A stretch of 64,000 nucleotides of DNA from Candidatus Bathyarchaeota archaeon (GTDB lineage: Archaea; Thermoproteota; Bathyarchaeia; Bathyarchaeales; DTEX01). The position numbers and the translations under genes were made by a program. Where the stretch lies: assembly GCA_018396635.1 (NCBI GenBank), contig JAGTQE010000006.1, forward strand, positions 1 through 64,000, given 5' to 3'. This document shows, one piece after another, positions 24,697-33,884 of this stretch (position 1 is its first letter; each line of letters starts with the position of its first letter). Under the pieces are notes generated by a model that saw only the letters and a program-made list of their open reading frames with translations, was not told the DNA's origin and made no database searches.

Positions 24697-25251
24697 ATGG
24701 GCGACCCAAAGAAGCCGAAAAAGAAGTATGAGTCTCCGAGGTTTCCATGGAGGAGCGATATCCTACAGAATGAGCTTGTTCTTTTGGGTCAGTATGGTTT
24801 GAGGAATAAGCGTGAGCTCTGGCGTGCTAAGACCATGCTCTCAAAGATTAGGGGTATTGCAAGATCCCTCCTTGGCATGAGCGCTGAGAAGAGGGTTAAG
24901 CTTGAGACACAGCTCCTAAATAAGCTGAAGCGCCTAGGGATGCTTCCTGAAAATGCTGTATTGGATGATGTCTTAGACATGACTGTTGAAAATATTTTGG
25001 AGAGGAGACTTCAGACCATAGTCTTTAGGAAGGGGTTGGCCAAAACAATTTATCAGGCCCGCCAACTGATAGTTCATGGCCATATAGCCGTTAATGGTAG
25101 GGTGGTTTATTCGCCAGGCTACCTGGTGAAAAGAGATGAGGAGGAGCATGTGACTTACGCGCCTAGAAGCTCACTTAATAACCCTGAGCACCCATTAAGG
25201 CTATCTATAGAAGCCATGCCTAGGGCTGAAGGTGGTGTTAAGGCGAGATGA
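24697..25251 (+). CDS. rps4: Ribosomal protein S4
   Basis: About 184 aa with an S4 RNA-binding domain near residues 105-165 ([35 protein letters not shown]). It initiates 30S assembly. ATG 24697 has GAGGTGAGGG upstream and is preferred to the track's GTG 24685, which lies inside the S13 stop region. Confidence 0.97.
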   Translation: MGDPKKPKKKYESPRFPWRSDILQNELVLLGQYGLRNKRELWRAKTMLSKIRGIARSLLGMSAEKRVKLETQLLNKLKRLGMLPENAVLDDVLDMTVENILERRLQTIVFRKGLAKTIYQARQLIVHGHIAVNGRVVYSPGYLVKRDEEEHVTYAPRSSLNNPEHPLRLSIEAMPRAEGGVKAR

Positions 25252-25652
25252 GCAGTAAGAAGTCTGGTCTTAGGTGGGGGGTAGCCCACATATATAGCTC
25301 ATATAACAATACAATAGTTCATATAACCGACCTATCTGGCGCAGAGACTATCGCACGGGCCTCTGGAGGAATGTTCGTTAAGGCTGATAGGCAAGAGTCG
25401 TCGCCATACGCGGCGATGAGGGCGGCAGCTTACGCAGCGCAGATAGCGAAAGACAAGGGTATAAATGCCATACATATAAAGGTTCGTGCTCCCGGTGGGA
25501 CAGGTCCAAAAACTCCGGGGCCGGGAGCGCAGGCTGCTATAAGGGCGCTTGCTAGAGCTGGCTTCAAGATGATTGGGCGTATAGAGGAGGTTACACCGCT
25601 CCCGCATGATGGTTGCAGGCGCCCTGGAGGACGCAGGGGTAGGAGGGTGTAA
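25248..25652 (+). CDS. rps11: Ribosomal protein S11
   Basis: A 134-aa protein with [20 protein letters not shown], the conserved [20 protein letters not shown] and the C-terminal [16 protein letters not shown]. It forms the platform of the small subunit. The start overlaps the S4 stop (ATGA). Confidence 0.98.
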   Translation: MSSKKSGLRWGVAHIYSSYNNTIVHITDLSGAETIARASGGMFVKADRQESSPYAAMRAAAYAAQIAKDKGINAIHIKVRAPGGTGPKTPGPGAQAAIRALARAGFKMIGRIEEVTPLPHDGCRRPGGRRGRRV

Positions 25653-25760
25653 TTATATTTTTATTGAGTTTTCGCTGAGGAAAGAAAGATTGAAATACTT
25701 CCCTTATCTCTTATGTGGGGAGCGTAGTGCCAGTCAACATTATTGGTAGAGGATTGGGCT

Positions 25761-26576
25761 ATGCGTGTAACGCTGCTTGAAAAGACTGATTTAACGGCGC
25801 GTTTTATAGTTGAGGGTATAAACCCTCCATTAGCCAATACCCTAAGAAGGATAATTCTCTCAGAAGTCCCAACGATGGCTATAGATGACATCGTTATATA
25901 TGAGAATTCATCGGTCCTGCATGATGAGATTCTGGCGCTTAGACTCGGTTTAATCCCCCTCAAAACAGATCTAGACACATATAATCTTCCGGAAAAATGC
26001 AGTTGTAGGAGTGAGCTGGGGTGCCCCCTATGCAGGGTTGTCCTGACGCTTAATGTTGAGGCGAAAGGCGGTGTTCGCACAGTTTACTCAGGCGATCTCG
26101 TCTCAGAAAACCCGAATATTGTTCCCGTAAGTGAAAAGATACCAATAGTTAAGCTTGCATCCGGACAGAAAATAATGCTTGAGGCCTACGCTAGGCTTGG
26201 GAGGGGTAAGGATCATGCTAAGTGGCAGCCAGTTTCAGCCTGTACCTATAGATATAAACCGATAATAAAGATAGATTATGCTAGATGTGATGGGTGCGGA
26301 AGGTGTGCTGAAATATGTCCGAGAAGGGTTCTGGCTAAGGAGGGAAACAAGATAGTTATTGTTAGGGAGATGGAGTGCACCTTATGTATGGATTGCGTTA
26401 GGGCTTGCGAAGTTAAGCCTCCGCCAATACAGATAAGCTGGGATAACACCACATTCATCTTTTATGTTGAGTCAACGGGATCCTTACCGGTTGAGCGCAT
26501 AATCCTTGAAGCCCTGAAAATCTATGAGGAAAAGTTTACCGAGTTTATGAGGCTACTTGAGGGATTGGGGGTATGA
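25761..26576 (+). CDS. rpo3: RNA polymerase subunit D (Rpo3) with two Fe-S clusters
   Basis: About 271 aa. It has the alpha-type dimerisation domain (INPPLANTLRRIILSEVPTM) and a CSC...GCPLC cysteine group near residue 85. A ferredoxin-like domain near 170-215 carries two complete cysteine sets, CDGCGRCAEICP and CTLCMDCVRACE, so both [4Fe-4S] clusters should form. Subunit D nucleates polymerase assembly with L and N. ATG 25761 is preferred over TTG 25743. The stop overlaps L18e. Confidence 0.97.
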   Translation: MRVTLLEKTDLTARFIVEGINPPLANTLRRIILSEVPTMAIDDIVIYENSSVLHDEILALRLGLIPLKTDLDTYNLPEKCSCRSELGCPLCRVVLTLNVEAKGGVRTVYSGDLVSENPNIVPVSEKIPIVKLASGQKIMLEAYARLGRGKDHAKWQPVSACTYRYKPIIKIDYARCDGCGRCAEICPRRVLAKEGNKIVIVREMECTLCMDCVRACEVKPPPIQISWDNTTFIFYVESTGSLPVERIILEALKIYEEKFTEFMRLLEGLGV

Positions 26577-26935
26577 GGAGAGTAAAGTCAACAAACCCTA
26601 ATCTAATAAGACTATTATATATTCTGAGGAAGGCTGCCATAAAGAATAAGGCTGCAGTATGGAGGGCTATAGCCGAATACCTCTCTAAGCCACGGAGGAA
26701 GCGTATAGCGGTTAACCTTAGCCGCATAAACCGCTACACTCAAGAGGGGGATGTGGTAGTTGTCCCCGGGAAAGTTTTAGGCTCCGGGGTTCTCACGCAT
26801 CCAGTCACGATTGCAGCCTTCGCCTTCTCCAGGCAAGCCCGCCAAAAAATAATCAGCGTTAAGGGGAAATGTTTATCCATACCTGAGCTCATAGAATTGA
26901 ACCCTAAAGGCTCAAATGTTAAAATAATTGGGTGA
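26573..26935 (+). CDS. rpl18e: Ribosomal protein L18e
   Basis: A 120-aa protein of the L15/L18e family: TNPNLIRLLYILRKAA, VVVPGKVLGSGVLTHPVTIA, and the C-terminal IPELIELNPKGSNVKIIG. Starts inside the rpoD stop (ATGA) and its stop overlaps the L13 start region, as in the conserved archaeal operon. Confidence 0.97.
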   Translation: MRRVKSTNPNLIRLLYILRKAAIKNKAAVWRAIAEYLSKPRRKRIAVNLSRINRYTQEGDVVVVPGKVLGSGVLTHPVTIAAFAFSRQARQKIISVKGKCLSIPELIELNPKGSNVKIIG

Positions 26936-27378
26936 TGGTGCTGTTGGGAGCGCAAATCGGTGAAAGAGTAACCATAATTGACGCTAAGGGCTTAATTCTT
27001 GGGAGGATGGCTAGCATCCTTGCTAAAAGGCTGCTCAATGGGGAGAGGATTATAGTTGTGAATGCTGGAGACGCTGTGATATCCGGTGATAAGCATATGT
27101 TGATAAGGCAATACCATGAGTATCTCCAAATAGGTCATCCTGGTAAGGGACCGTTACATGCTAGGAGACCCGACCGAATAGTTAAGCGTGCCATACGCGG
27201 CATGCTGCCATACAAGCAGCCTCGTGGGAGGGAAGCCCTGAAGAGGCTGAGGGTTTATGTCGGTGTTCCAGATGAGCTTAAGGGTAAGCCTATGGAGACT
27301 ATTCCTGAAGCCGATGCTAGCAGGCTTAGGGGGCCACGTATAACAGTATCCGAGCTATCTAAACATATTATGGGTTAG
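26935..27378 (+). CDS. rpl13: Ribosomal protein L13
   Basis: About 147 aa with IDAKGLILGRMASILAKRLL, VVNAGDAVISGDK, the family's GPLHARRPDRIVKRAIRGML and PYKQPRGREALKRLRVY. It is an early-assembly protein of the large subunit. The start at ATG 26935 is chosen; GTG 26932 is one codon earlier. Confidence 0.97.
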   Translation: MVLLGAQIGERVTIIDAKGLILGRMASILAKRLLNGERIIVVNAGDAVISGDKHMLIRQYHEYLQIGHPGKGPLHARRPDRIVKRAIRGMLPYKQPRGREALKRLRVYVGVPDELKGKPMETIPEADASRLRGPRITVSELSKHIMG

Positions 27379-27390
27379 TGGGAGGCGTAT

Positions 27391-27813
27391 ATGATGCCAG
27401 CTCCAGTAACTAAAAAGATTTTGGTCGTGAGCGGTAAGAGGAAGACGGCTATAGCCAGAGCTGTTGTTAAGCCTGGAATGGGTAGAATCCGCATCAATAA
27501 TATACCATTAGAAATATATGAGCCTGAGATTGCGCGCCTAAAGATTCTTGAGCCGCTCATAGAGGCGGGGGAGGAGGTTTGGAAGGAGTTAGATATAAAT
27601 GTTGATGTTAGGGGAGGGGGTTTTATGGGCCAAGCTGAGGCTGCTAGGATGGCAATTGCGAGGGCGCTTGTAAAGTGGACTAAAAGTGCGGCGCTGAAAT
27701 CTGCTTTCCTCAGGCTTGACAGGACATTGTTGGCTGGCGATCCGAGGAGGAAGGAGCCCAAAAAGTATGGTGGGCCGGGAGCTAGAGCTAGAGACCAGAA
27801 GAGTTATAGGTGA
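27391..27813 (+). CDS. rps9: Ribosomal protein S9
   Basis: A 140-aa protein beginning with [20 protein letters not shown], with [20 protein letters not shown] and the C-terminal [17 protein letters not shown] whose tail reaches the decoding centre. Follows L13 by 12 bp. Confidence 0.98.
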   Translation: MMPAPVTKKILVVSGKRKTAIARAVVKPGMGRIRINNIPLEIYEPEIARLKILEPLIEAGEEVWKELDINVDVRGGGFMGQAEAARMAIARALVKWTKSAALKSAFLRLDRTLLAGDPRRKEPKKYGGPGARARDQKSYR

Positions 27814-27851
27814 AATATCATCTTATTTATTTCTCAAGAAGGAATGATTAT

Positions 27852-28070
27852 ATGATAATACCGGTCAGATGCTTCACATGTGGCAAACTTATAGGGGATA
27901 AGTGGGAGGAGTTCGCTAGAAGAGTTAAGAGTGGAGAGCATCCTGGAAAAGTTTTAGATAGTTTAGGCCTAACACGCTACTGCTGTAGACGTATGCTCCT
28001 CTCACACGTCGAGATAATAGACGATATAATAAAGTTTTATGAGAAGATGGCTGAATTTAAGGAGGAGTAA
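27852..28070 (+). CDS. rpo10: RNA polymerase subunit N (Rpo10)
   Basis: A 72-aa zinc protein: [18 protein letters not shown] with the CCRRM motif near residue 45 completing the unusual zinc site. It joins the D-L assembly platform. ATG 27852 gives the canonical N-terminus; the track's upstream start would add 14 non-family residues. The stop overlaps the enolase start. Confidence 0.97.
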   Translation: MIIPVRCFTCGKLIGDKWEEFARRVKSGEHPGKVLDSLGLTRYCCRRMLLSHVEIIDDIIKFYEKMAEFKEE

Positions 28071-29326
28071 TGCGTATGTCGACAGTAATTGAGGATGTTA
28101 AAGCCAGAAAAATATTTAATAGTAGAGGGGAGGCGACAATAGAGGTTGAGATAACGACGGCAGACGGCTTCGGCGTGGCTTCAGCACCTAGCGGCGCAAG
28201 TAAGGGTAAGGCTGAGGCCATAGCGTATCCGCCAGGCGGTGTTGACGAAGCCATAAGGAAAGTTGAGGAGCTCATAGCACCCGAGCTCATAGGGATGAAC
28301 GCCGATGACCAGGAGGAGATAGACAACCTCCTACGCGAGGTAGATGGTACTAAAAACTTCGCGAACATTGGCGGAAATACGGCTTATGCGGTCTCGCTGG
28401 CAGCTGCCGACGCCGCAGCCAACTCTTATAATATGCCGCTCTTTCAGTATCTAGGCGGCTACTTTGCATGTCAACTGCCATATCCGCTTGGAAACGTCCT
28501 CGGGGGCGGGAGGCACGCTCTAGGGAAGGCCCCAGACATACAGGAGTTCCTCGTCTTGCCGGTTGGAGCCCCAAACTTCATGGCTGCGGCTGAGGCTAAC
28601 GTTAGGGTTCATAGAAAGGTTAGGGATATACTTGCCAAGGTGGATCCATATTTCACTGGTGGGAAGGGAGATGAGGGCGCGTGGGCTCCAACATTAACTA
28701 ATGAGAAGGCGCTTGAGGTTGTTGTGAGGGCTTGTGAGGAGGTTTCGAGCGAGGTTGGCTTTGAGTGTAGAGTTGGGCTTGACGTTGCATCATCATCGCT
28801 ATGGGATCCTGAAAAGCAGCGGTACATTTACGTTAATGAGGGTGTTGAGAGGGATTCTGGTGAGCAGCTTGAGTACATACTGAGCCTTATCAGCAAGTAT
28901 AGGTTGATTTATGTTGAAGACCCGTTCCATGAGGAGGACTTTGAAAGCTTTAGGGAGCTCACATCTAAGGTTAGGGGCTGTCTTATATGTGGGGATGACC
29001 TCTTCGTCACTAGCGAGGAGCGCCTTAAAGTCGGCATAGAAAAGGGTGCGGGAAACGCCATAATAATCAAGGTTAACCAGGTTGGAACGTTAACAGACAC
29101 TTGGAGGACTATTAGGCTCGCTAAGGAGAATAACTATGTGCCAATAGTCTCACATAGATCTGGTGAGACAACATCCTTCCACATAGCGCATATAGCGGTA
29201 GGCCTAGGATGCCCAATTATAAAAACTGGTGTTGTGGGCGGGGAGCGCATAGCTAAGATCAACGAGCTAATCTATATTGAGGAGATCCTGGGAGAGAAGG
29301 CTAAGATGGCTAGGCTGAAGATTTAA
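28070..29326 (+). CDS. eno: Enolase
   Basis: A 418-aa phosphopyruvate hydratase. The N-terminal domain has VKARKIFNSRGEATIEVE. Catalytic and metal residues lie in YVEDPFHEEDFESF, CGDDLFVTS, the Lys of IIIKVNQVGTLTDT and the loop SHRSGETT. The reaction is 2-phosphoglycerate to phosphoenolpyruvate. Located between rpo10 and S2, as in many archaea. Confidence 0.98.
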   Translation: MRMSTVIEDVKARKIFNSRGEATIEVEITTADGFGVASAPSGASKGKAEAIAYPPGGVDEAIRKVEELIAPELIGMNADDQEEIDNLLREVDGTKNFANIGGNTAYAVSLAAADAAANSYNMPLFQYLGGYFACQLPYPLGNVLGGGRHALGKAPDIQEFLVLPVGAPNFMAAAEANVRVHRKVRDILAKVDPYFTGGKGDEGAWAPTLTNEKALEVVVRACEEVSSEVGFECRVGLDVASSSLWDPEKQRYIYVNEGVERDSGEQLEYILSLISKYRLIYVEDPFHEEDFESFRELTSKVRGCLICGDDLFVTSEERLKVGIEKGAGNAIIIKVNQVGTLTDTWRTIRLAKENNYVPIVSHRSGETTSFHIAHIAVGLGCPIIKTGVVGGERIAKINELIYIEEILGEKAKMARLKI

Positions 29327-29347
29327 AGTTTATGGGGATGATGTGTA

Positions 29348-30013
29348 TTGGCATCCGAGGATAAGGTTAAGGATGAGGTTGGAGCTGCTGTTGAAGGCCT
29401 CCTTATACCGCAAGAGGTTCTCCTCTCAGCTGGGGTACATATTGGAACAAAAATTAAGACGAGGGATATGGAGCAATTCATTTATAAGGTTAGGGGAGAC
29501 GGCCTATTCGTCCTAGACATAAAGAAGATTGATGAGCGGATAAGAATAGCTGCAAAGTTTCTGAGCAGATTCGACCCACCGAAGATCGTGGCCACGGCTG
29601 CTAGACTCTATGCCCGCGAACCAGTCGCCAAGTTCTGCGAGTTCACGAAGGCAACACCCGTACTTGGAAGGTTTGTTCCAGGCCTATTCCTGAACCCACT
29701 TTATCCCGAGAGGATTGAGCCTGATGTAGTGCTGGTCTCAGACCCCCGCGCCGACGTCCAAGCCATTAGGGAAGCTGTTAAAATTGGTATACCAGTGGTG
29801 GCTTTATGTAGCACGGATAACGACTTTACAAACATCGATTTAGTTATACCAACAAATAATAAGGGTAGGAAAGCCCTAGCAGTCATATATTGGCTTCTGG
29901 CCAGGCAGATTCTGCGGGAGAGGGGTGAGCTCCCACCCAACGGCGACCTACCAGTGCCAATAGAGGAGTTTGAGGTTAAGCTCGTTGAGAAGCCCCAGCA
30001 GGCAACCAGCTAA
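29348..30013 (+). CDS. rps2: Ribosomal protein S2
   Basis: A 221-aa archaeal S2: LLSAGVHIGTKIKTRDMEQF, VLDIKKIDERI, GRFVPGLFLNP, the family's SDPRADVQAIREAVKIGIPV and STDNDFTNIDLVIPTNNKG. TTG start 21 bp after enolase. Last gene of the ribosomal block; a terminator-like element follows. Confidence 0.97.
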   Translation: MASEDKVKDEVGAAVEGLLIPQEVLLSAGVHIGTKIKTRDMEQFIYKVRGDGLFVLDIKKIDERIRIAAKFLSRFDPPKIVATAARLYAREPVAKFCEFTKATPVLGRFVPGLFLNPLYPERIEPDVVLVSDPRADVQAIREAVKIGIPVVALCSTDNDFTNIDLVIPTNNKGRKALAVIYWLLARQILRERGELPPNGDLPVPIEEFEVKLVEKPQQATS

Positions 30014-30017
30014 CCAG

Positions 30018-30045
30018 AATCAATCTAATCAGTTGATTTTTCTTC
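30018..30045 (+). terminator. Terminator-like hairpin and T-run after S2
   Basis: AATCAA (30018-30023) pairs with TTGATT (30033-30038) across a 9-nt loop, followed by TTTTTCTT. A T-rich run alone often suffices for archaeal termination, so the stem may be incidental. Confidence 0.35.
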
Positions 30046-30120
30046 ACCATCCTGAAGCTAATATTATTATAATCCCTTTAGTAAAAGTCTATTTTAGGAT
30101 TTAGCCTATGGTGAAGAGAT

Positions 30121-30984
30121 TTGTCGCCTAAAGTTAGGTACGCTAAATATGCTGGCAGCTTCTATGCTGGTTCTAGGGAGTCGCTTAAGAGGCAGATAGA
30201 GGAGTGCTTTAAGCATAGTTTTGGCCCCGGAGTTATTCCAGCTTTATCTGAGAGGGGCCCCAGATCGATAATTGGCTTAATATGCCCACATGCCGGATAC
30301 ATGTACTCCGGCCCAATAGCAGCTAACGCATATCATCGCCTAGCCTTAGATGGCAGGGTTGATACATTCGTGATTCTAGGCCCAAATCATCAGGGTATTG
30401 GTAGTGGCGTTGCGATAATGGATCAGGGCGTGTGGCGCACACCTCTCGGAGACATTGAGGTGGATGGCGACTTGGCTAGGGAGATTCTTAAGCACTCCGA
30501 TATTATTGATATTGATGAATCGGCGCATGCATATGAGCATTCAATAGAGGTTCAGCTTCCATTCATACAATACATTTATAGTTTAGCCAACATGCCTTTC
30601 AAGTTCGTCCCCATCTGCTTTCTAATGCAGGATTTGGAGACTGCGCGTGAGGTTGGTAGGGCACTGGCCGAGGCCCTGAAGAATAGGAATTCTGTGATAA
30701 TCGCTTCAACAGACTGGACGCACTATGAGCCTCATAGCAGGGCATATGAGAAGGATATGGAGGCGATAAACGCTGTCATACGGCTCGATGAGGATCGATT
30801 TTACTCTATTTTAGAGTCACGTAATGTTACGGCGTGCGGCTACGGTCCAGTGGCAGCATTAATGACAGCGGCTAAGATTATTGGCGCTAGGAGTGTTGAG
30901 CTGCTAAGCTATAAGACCAGCGGGGATATAACTGGAGATAAAATGGCAGTTGTTGGATATGCTGCCATAGTTGTAAGCAGGTAA
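30121..30984 (+). CDS. MEMO1-family protein
   Basis: A 287-aa protein of the MEMO family (related to class III extradiol dioxygenases): RYAKYAGSFYAGSRESLKRQ, the metal-site CPHAGYMYSGPIAANAYH, LGPNHQGIGSGVAIM, HEHSIE-type AYEHSIEVQLPF and STDWTHYEP. The archaeal role is unproven, but the gene is consistently next to mevalonate pathway genes. TTG start. Confidence 0.93.
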   Translation: MSPKVRYAKYAGSFYAGSRESLKRQIEECFKHSFGPGVIPALSERGPRSIIGLICPHAGYMYSGPIAANAYHRLALDGRVDTFVILGPNHQGIGSGVAIMDQGVWRTPLGDIEVDGDLAREILKHSDIIDIDESAHAYEHSIEVQLPFIQYIYSLANMPFKFVPICFLMQDLETAREVGRALAEALKNRNSVIIASTDWTHYEPHSRAYEKDMEAINAVIRLDEDRFYSILESRNVTACGYGPVAALMTAAKIIGARSVELLSYKTSGDITGDKMAVVGYAAIVVSR

Positions 30985-30999
30985 AAAAGGGGCTAACTG

Positions 31000-32004
31000 T
31001 TGAAGAGGCTCTCCGTTGCCTCGGCGCCAGCGAAAGTGATCCTATTCGGCGAGCACTTTGTTGTCTACAATAAGCCAGCTATAGTTATGGCGATAAATAT
31101 GAGGGCTTATGCAAAGTCCAAGCCTGAGGAGAGTCAGAAGATAATTATTGAGTCTAAGTCAATGAATATTTCCGGAGCCTTTACTATTAGCGGCGATTAT
31201 CAGCCGATCATTGGCGGGTTTGAGGGAAAGGAGAAACTTCTACCAATATATGTTGCCATTAAGAGCATTTTGGAGCGTGCTGGTGAGGAGCGTGGGGTTA
31301 GGGTGGAGATTGACTCAACAATCCCTGTGGCTGCTGGTTTAGGCTCATCGGCAGCCGTCTCTGTTGCGTCTGCAGCAGCTGTAAGCAGCCTCCTCGAGCT
31401 GAATATTAGTAGGGAGGATATTTTTATGGCTGCGCTTGAGGCTGAGAGGATTGTTCACGAGAATCCCTCCGGGGTTGACCCAGCCATATCAACCTATGGC
31501 GGGCTCATAGTTTACCGTAAAGGTGATGGAATAAGGCGCCTTAGCGTTGATGCGAGATTACCTCTCGTTGTCGGCGATACTGGCATTAAGCGGGTGACGG
31601 GTGAAATGGTTCTTCTAGTTGGGGAGATGAGGAGACGTTACCCGCTGGTTGTGGATAGAATCATGGATTCAGGCGAGGCTATAGTTGATGTGGGGGTTGA
31701 GGCGCTACGGAGAGGCGATCTAAAGACCATAGGGGACCTAATGAACATTAACCACGCCCTCCTATGCGCCCTAGGCCTCTCTAATGAAACTATTGAGAGG
31801 CTTATCCACGCGGCCAGGAGGGCTGGAGCATTTGGGGCGAAGCTTACGGGGGCTGGTGGTGGAGGATGTATGATTGCGTTGTCCCCACCAGATAGGATTA
31901 ATTATGTTGTAAGAGCTATTGAGAATGCTGGTGGGAGAGCTTTCATAACTGATATTAGCTTGGAGGGCGTTAGGGTTGAGGTGCAGCAGCCCAACAGTGC
32001 TTAA
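31000..32004 (+). CDS. mvk: Mevalonate kinase
   Basis: A 334-aa GHMP kinase: APAKVILFGEHFVVYNKPAI, the phosphate loop PVAAGLGSSAAVSVASA, the catalytic-site ENPSGVDPAISTYGG and the C-terminal GAKLTGAGGGGCMIAL. It phosphorylates mevalonate for isoprenoid lipids. TTG start. The next gene (ipk) begins inside its last 29 bp. Confidence 0.97.
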   Translation: MKRLSVASAPAKVILFGEHFVVYNKPAIVMAINMRAYAKSKPEESQKIIIESKSMNISGAFTISGDYQPIIGGFEGKEKLLPIYVAIKSILERAGEERGVRVEIDSTIPVAAGLGSSAAVSVASAAAVSSLLELNISREDIFMAALEAERIVHENPSGVDPAISTYGGLIVYRKGDGIRRLSVDARLPLVVGDTGIKRVTGEMVLLVGEMRRRYPLVVDRIMDSGEAIVDVGVEALRRGDLKTIGDLMNINHALLCALGLSNETIERLIHAARRAGAFGAKLTGAGGGGCMIALSPPDRINYVVRAIENAGGRAFITDISLEGVRVEVQQPNSA

Positions 32005-32776
32005 GATAGGCGGCTCAGTCATAACCTTTAAAGACAGGGCGCTGACGCCGAACTTACCTGCAATTGAGCGGCTTGCCAGAGAAATATCTGAGTCGCAGGT
32101 CTCGCCACTTATAATAGTTCATGGCGGAGGAAGCTTCGGCCATCCTATAGCCGCCGAGTACAAGATAGCTGACGGGTTTAGGGAGTCGGGCCAGAGGGTA
32201 GGTTTCTCTAAAACTCATAACGCCATGGTCTCACTAAACTCCCTTGTGATTGAAGCTTTGCTCAATAATGGTCTCCCGGCGTTTAGCATCGCTCCATCTT
32301 CATTTATAGTTACGAGAAGTGGGAGGATCCATTACCTTTGTATGGATGTTTTGGGGCAGGCAATTAAGCTCGGCTTCATTCCAGTTCTATATGGAGACGC
32401 CGTCTTCGACTACAGTTATGGCTTCACAATACTGTCAGGCGACCAGATAGTTTCAAGGTTGGCTGTTGAGCTTAACGCTAGCAGAATTATTGTTGGCGTT
32501 GATGTCGACGGCCTATACACGTCGGATCCAAAGATGGATCCTCACGCCCAGCTTATAACTAAGGTAACTGTTAGCGAGTTGAAGGATCTTCTCAGCAGGA
32601 TTGGCGGCTCAAGTTTCACCGACGTGACTGGCGGGATGGTGAAGAAGGTGATTGAGTTAATGGTTCCGGCATCGGCCGGCATCGAGGTCCTCATAATAAA
32701 TGCTTTAAAGCCCAATAATGTTTATAGAGCCTTAAAGGGTGAAGAGGTCGTTGGGACAAGGATTATTAAGGGGTGA
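31976..32776 (+). CDS. ipk: Isopentenyl phosphate kinase
   Basis: A 266-aa amino-acid-kinase-fold enzyme: VLKIGGSVITFKD, the family's IIVHGGGSFGHPIAAEYKIA with the catalytic His, SGDQIVSRLAVELNASRII, VDVDGLYTSDPK and FTDVTGGMVKKV. It converts isopentenyl phosphate to IPP in the archaeal mevalonate route. TTG start overlapping mvk. Confidence 0.97.
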   Translation: MRCSSPTVLKIGGSVITFKDRALTPNLPAIERLAREISESQVSPLIIVHGGGSFGHPIAAEYKIADGFRESGQRVGFSKTHNAMVSLNSLVIEALLNNGLPAFSIAPSSFIVTRSGRIHYLCMDVLGQAIKLGFIPVLYGDAVFDYSYGFTILSGDQIVSRLAVELNASRIIVGVDVDGLYTSDPKMDPHAQLITKVTVSELKDLLSRIGGSSFTDVTGGMVKKVIELMVPASAGIEVLIINALKPNNVYRALKGEEVVGTRIIKG

Positions 32777-33884
32777 GGGCACCGCTAAGAGGACTGCGAA
32801 TAGGAAGGAGGATCATTTGAGAATATGCCTTGAGAAGGATGTTGAGGCAAAGAAGATAACTGCCGGGTTTGAGGACGTCTTCCTAATCCATAAGGCCCTG
32901 CCGGAAATAAATTTGGAGGACATAAGGACTGAGACGTTCTTCCTTAACCATAAGTTTTCAGCCCCAATAATAGTTGAGGGAATGACGGGCGGGACTGAAA
33001 AGTCTGTCACCATAAACGCCGCCATAGCCCAAGCGGTTGAGGAGCTAGGCTTAGGGATGGGCGTTGGAAGCCAGAGGGCTGCTTTAGAAGACCCGAGCCT
33101 TGAGCGGACATATAAAATTGTTAGGGAGAAGGCTCCAAAAGCCTTCCTAGTCTCCAATATAGGTGGACCCCAGCTATTAATGGAAGACAGCATCTCTAAG
33201 ATTAAGCGTGCGGTTGAAATGATTGAGGCTGACGCCCTAGCAATACATTTAAACCCACTTCAAGAGGTTGTTCAGCCTGAAGGTGAAAAATTCTATGCTG
33301 GGATAATAGATAGGATAAGGAGGGTTACTGAGAGGTTGGATGTTCCTATAATAGTTAAGGAGACCGGTGGAGGAATATCAGCTGAGGTTGCTGGGATGCT
33401 TGAGGATGCGGGCGTCGCCTGCATAGATGTTGCTGGGGCTGGTGGAACAAGCTGGGCGGCTGTCGAATATTATAGGGCTGTTGAGCAGGGGATAGCCTTC
33501 AGCAGGGATCTTGGGTTAATGCTCTGGGACTGGGGTATACCAACCGTTATAAGCTTAATTGAGGTCACACGCTCAACAAGCCTACCAGTTATAGCGTCCG
33601 GCGGCGTGAGGTCCAGCCTAGACATAGCCAAGAGTATAGCTCTTGGAGCCTCCTTAGCTGGGATTGCTAGGCCAGTCCTCCTATCAGCCTCTAGAGGATA
33701 CGAAGATGTTAAGAGGATGCTGAGCTCACTCATAGCGCAGCTGAGGAGCGTAATGTTTTTGGTTGGGGCTGACTCAATAGAGAGGTTGAGGAAGGCGCCT
33801 CTAGTAATATTAGGTAGGACGGCTGAATGGCTCAGGGCAAGGGGTTTCAACCCAGATGAGTATGCTAGGAGGAGCTGGGCGTGA
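32739..33884 (+). CDS. fni: Type II isopentenyl-diphosphate isomerase
   Basis: A 381-aa FMN-dependent TIM barrel: RKEDHLRICLEKDVEAK, APIIVEGMTGGT, GVGSQRAALEDP, the flavin-site IAIHLNPLQEVVQPEG pattern, VKETGGGISAEVA and GGVRSSLDIAKSIALGA. It interconverts IPP and DMAPP. The GTG start at 32739 overlaps ipk by 38 bp; the true start may be a few codons later. The stop overlaps the prenyl synthase start. Confidence 0.96.
   Translation: MKRSLGQGLLRGEGTAKRTANRKEDHLRICLEKDVEAKKITAGFEDVFLIHKALPEINLEDIRTETFFLNHKFSAPIIVEGMTGGTEKSVTINAAIAQAVEELGLGMGVGSQRAALEDPSLERTYKIVREKAPKAFLVSNIGGPQLLMEDSISKIKRAVEMIEADALAIHLNPLQEVVQPEGEKFYAGIIDRIRRVTERLDVPIIVKETGGGISAEVAGMLEDAGVACIDVAGAGGTSWAAVEYYRAVEQGIAFSRDLGLMLWDWGIPTVISLIEVTRSTSLPVIASGGVRSSLDIAKSIALGASLAGIARPVLLSASRGYEDVKRMLSSLIAQLRSVMFLVGADSIERLRKAPLVILGRTAEWLRARGFNPDEYARRSWA

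Noticed and set aside
30018-30045. A strong intrinsic terminator after rps2.
   Set aside because: Kept only as a low-confidence feature: the stem is six A/T-rich pairs and archaeal termination does not need a hairpin.
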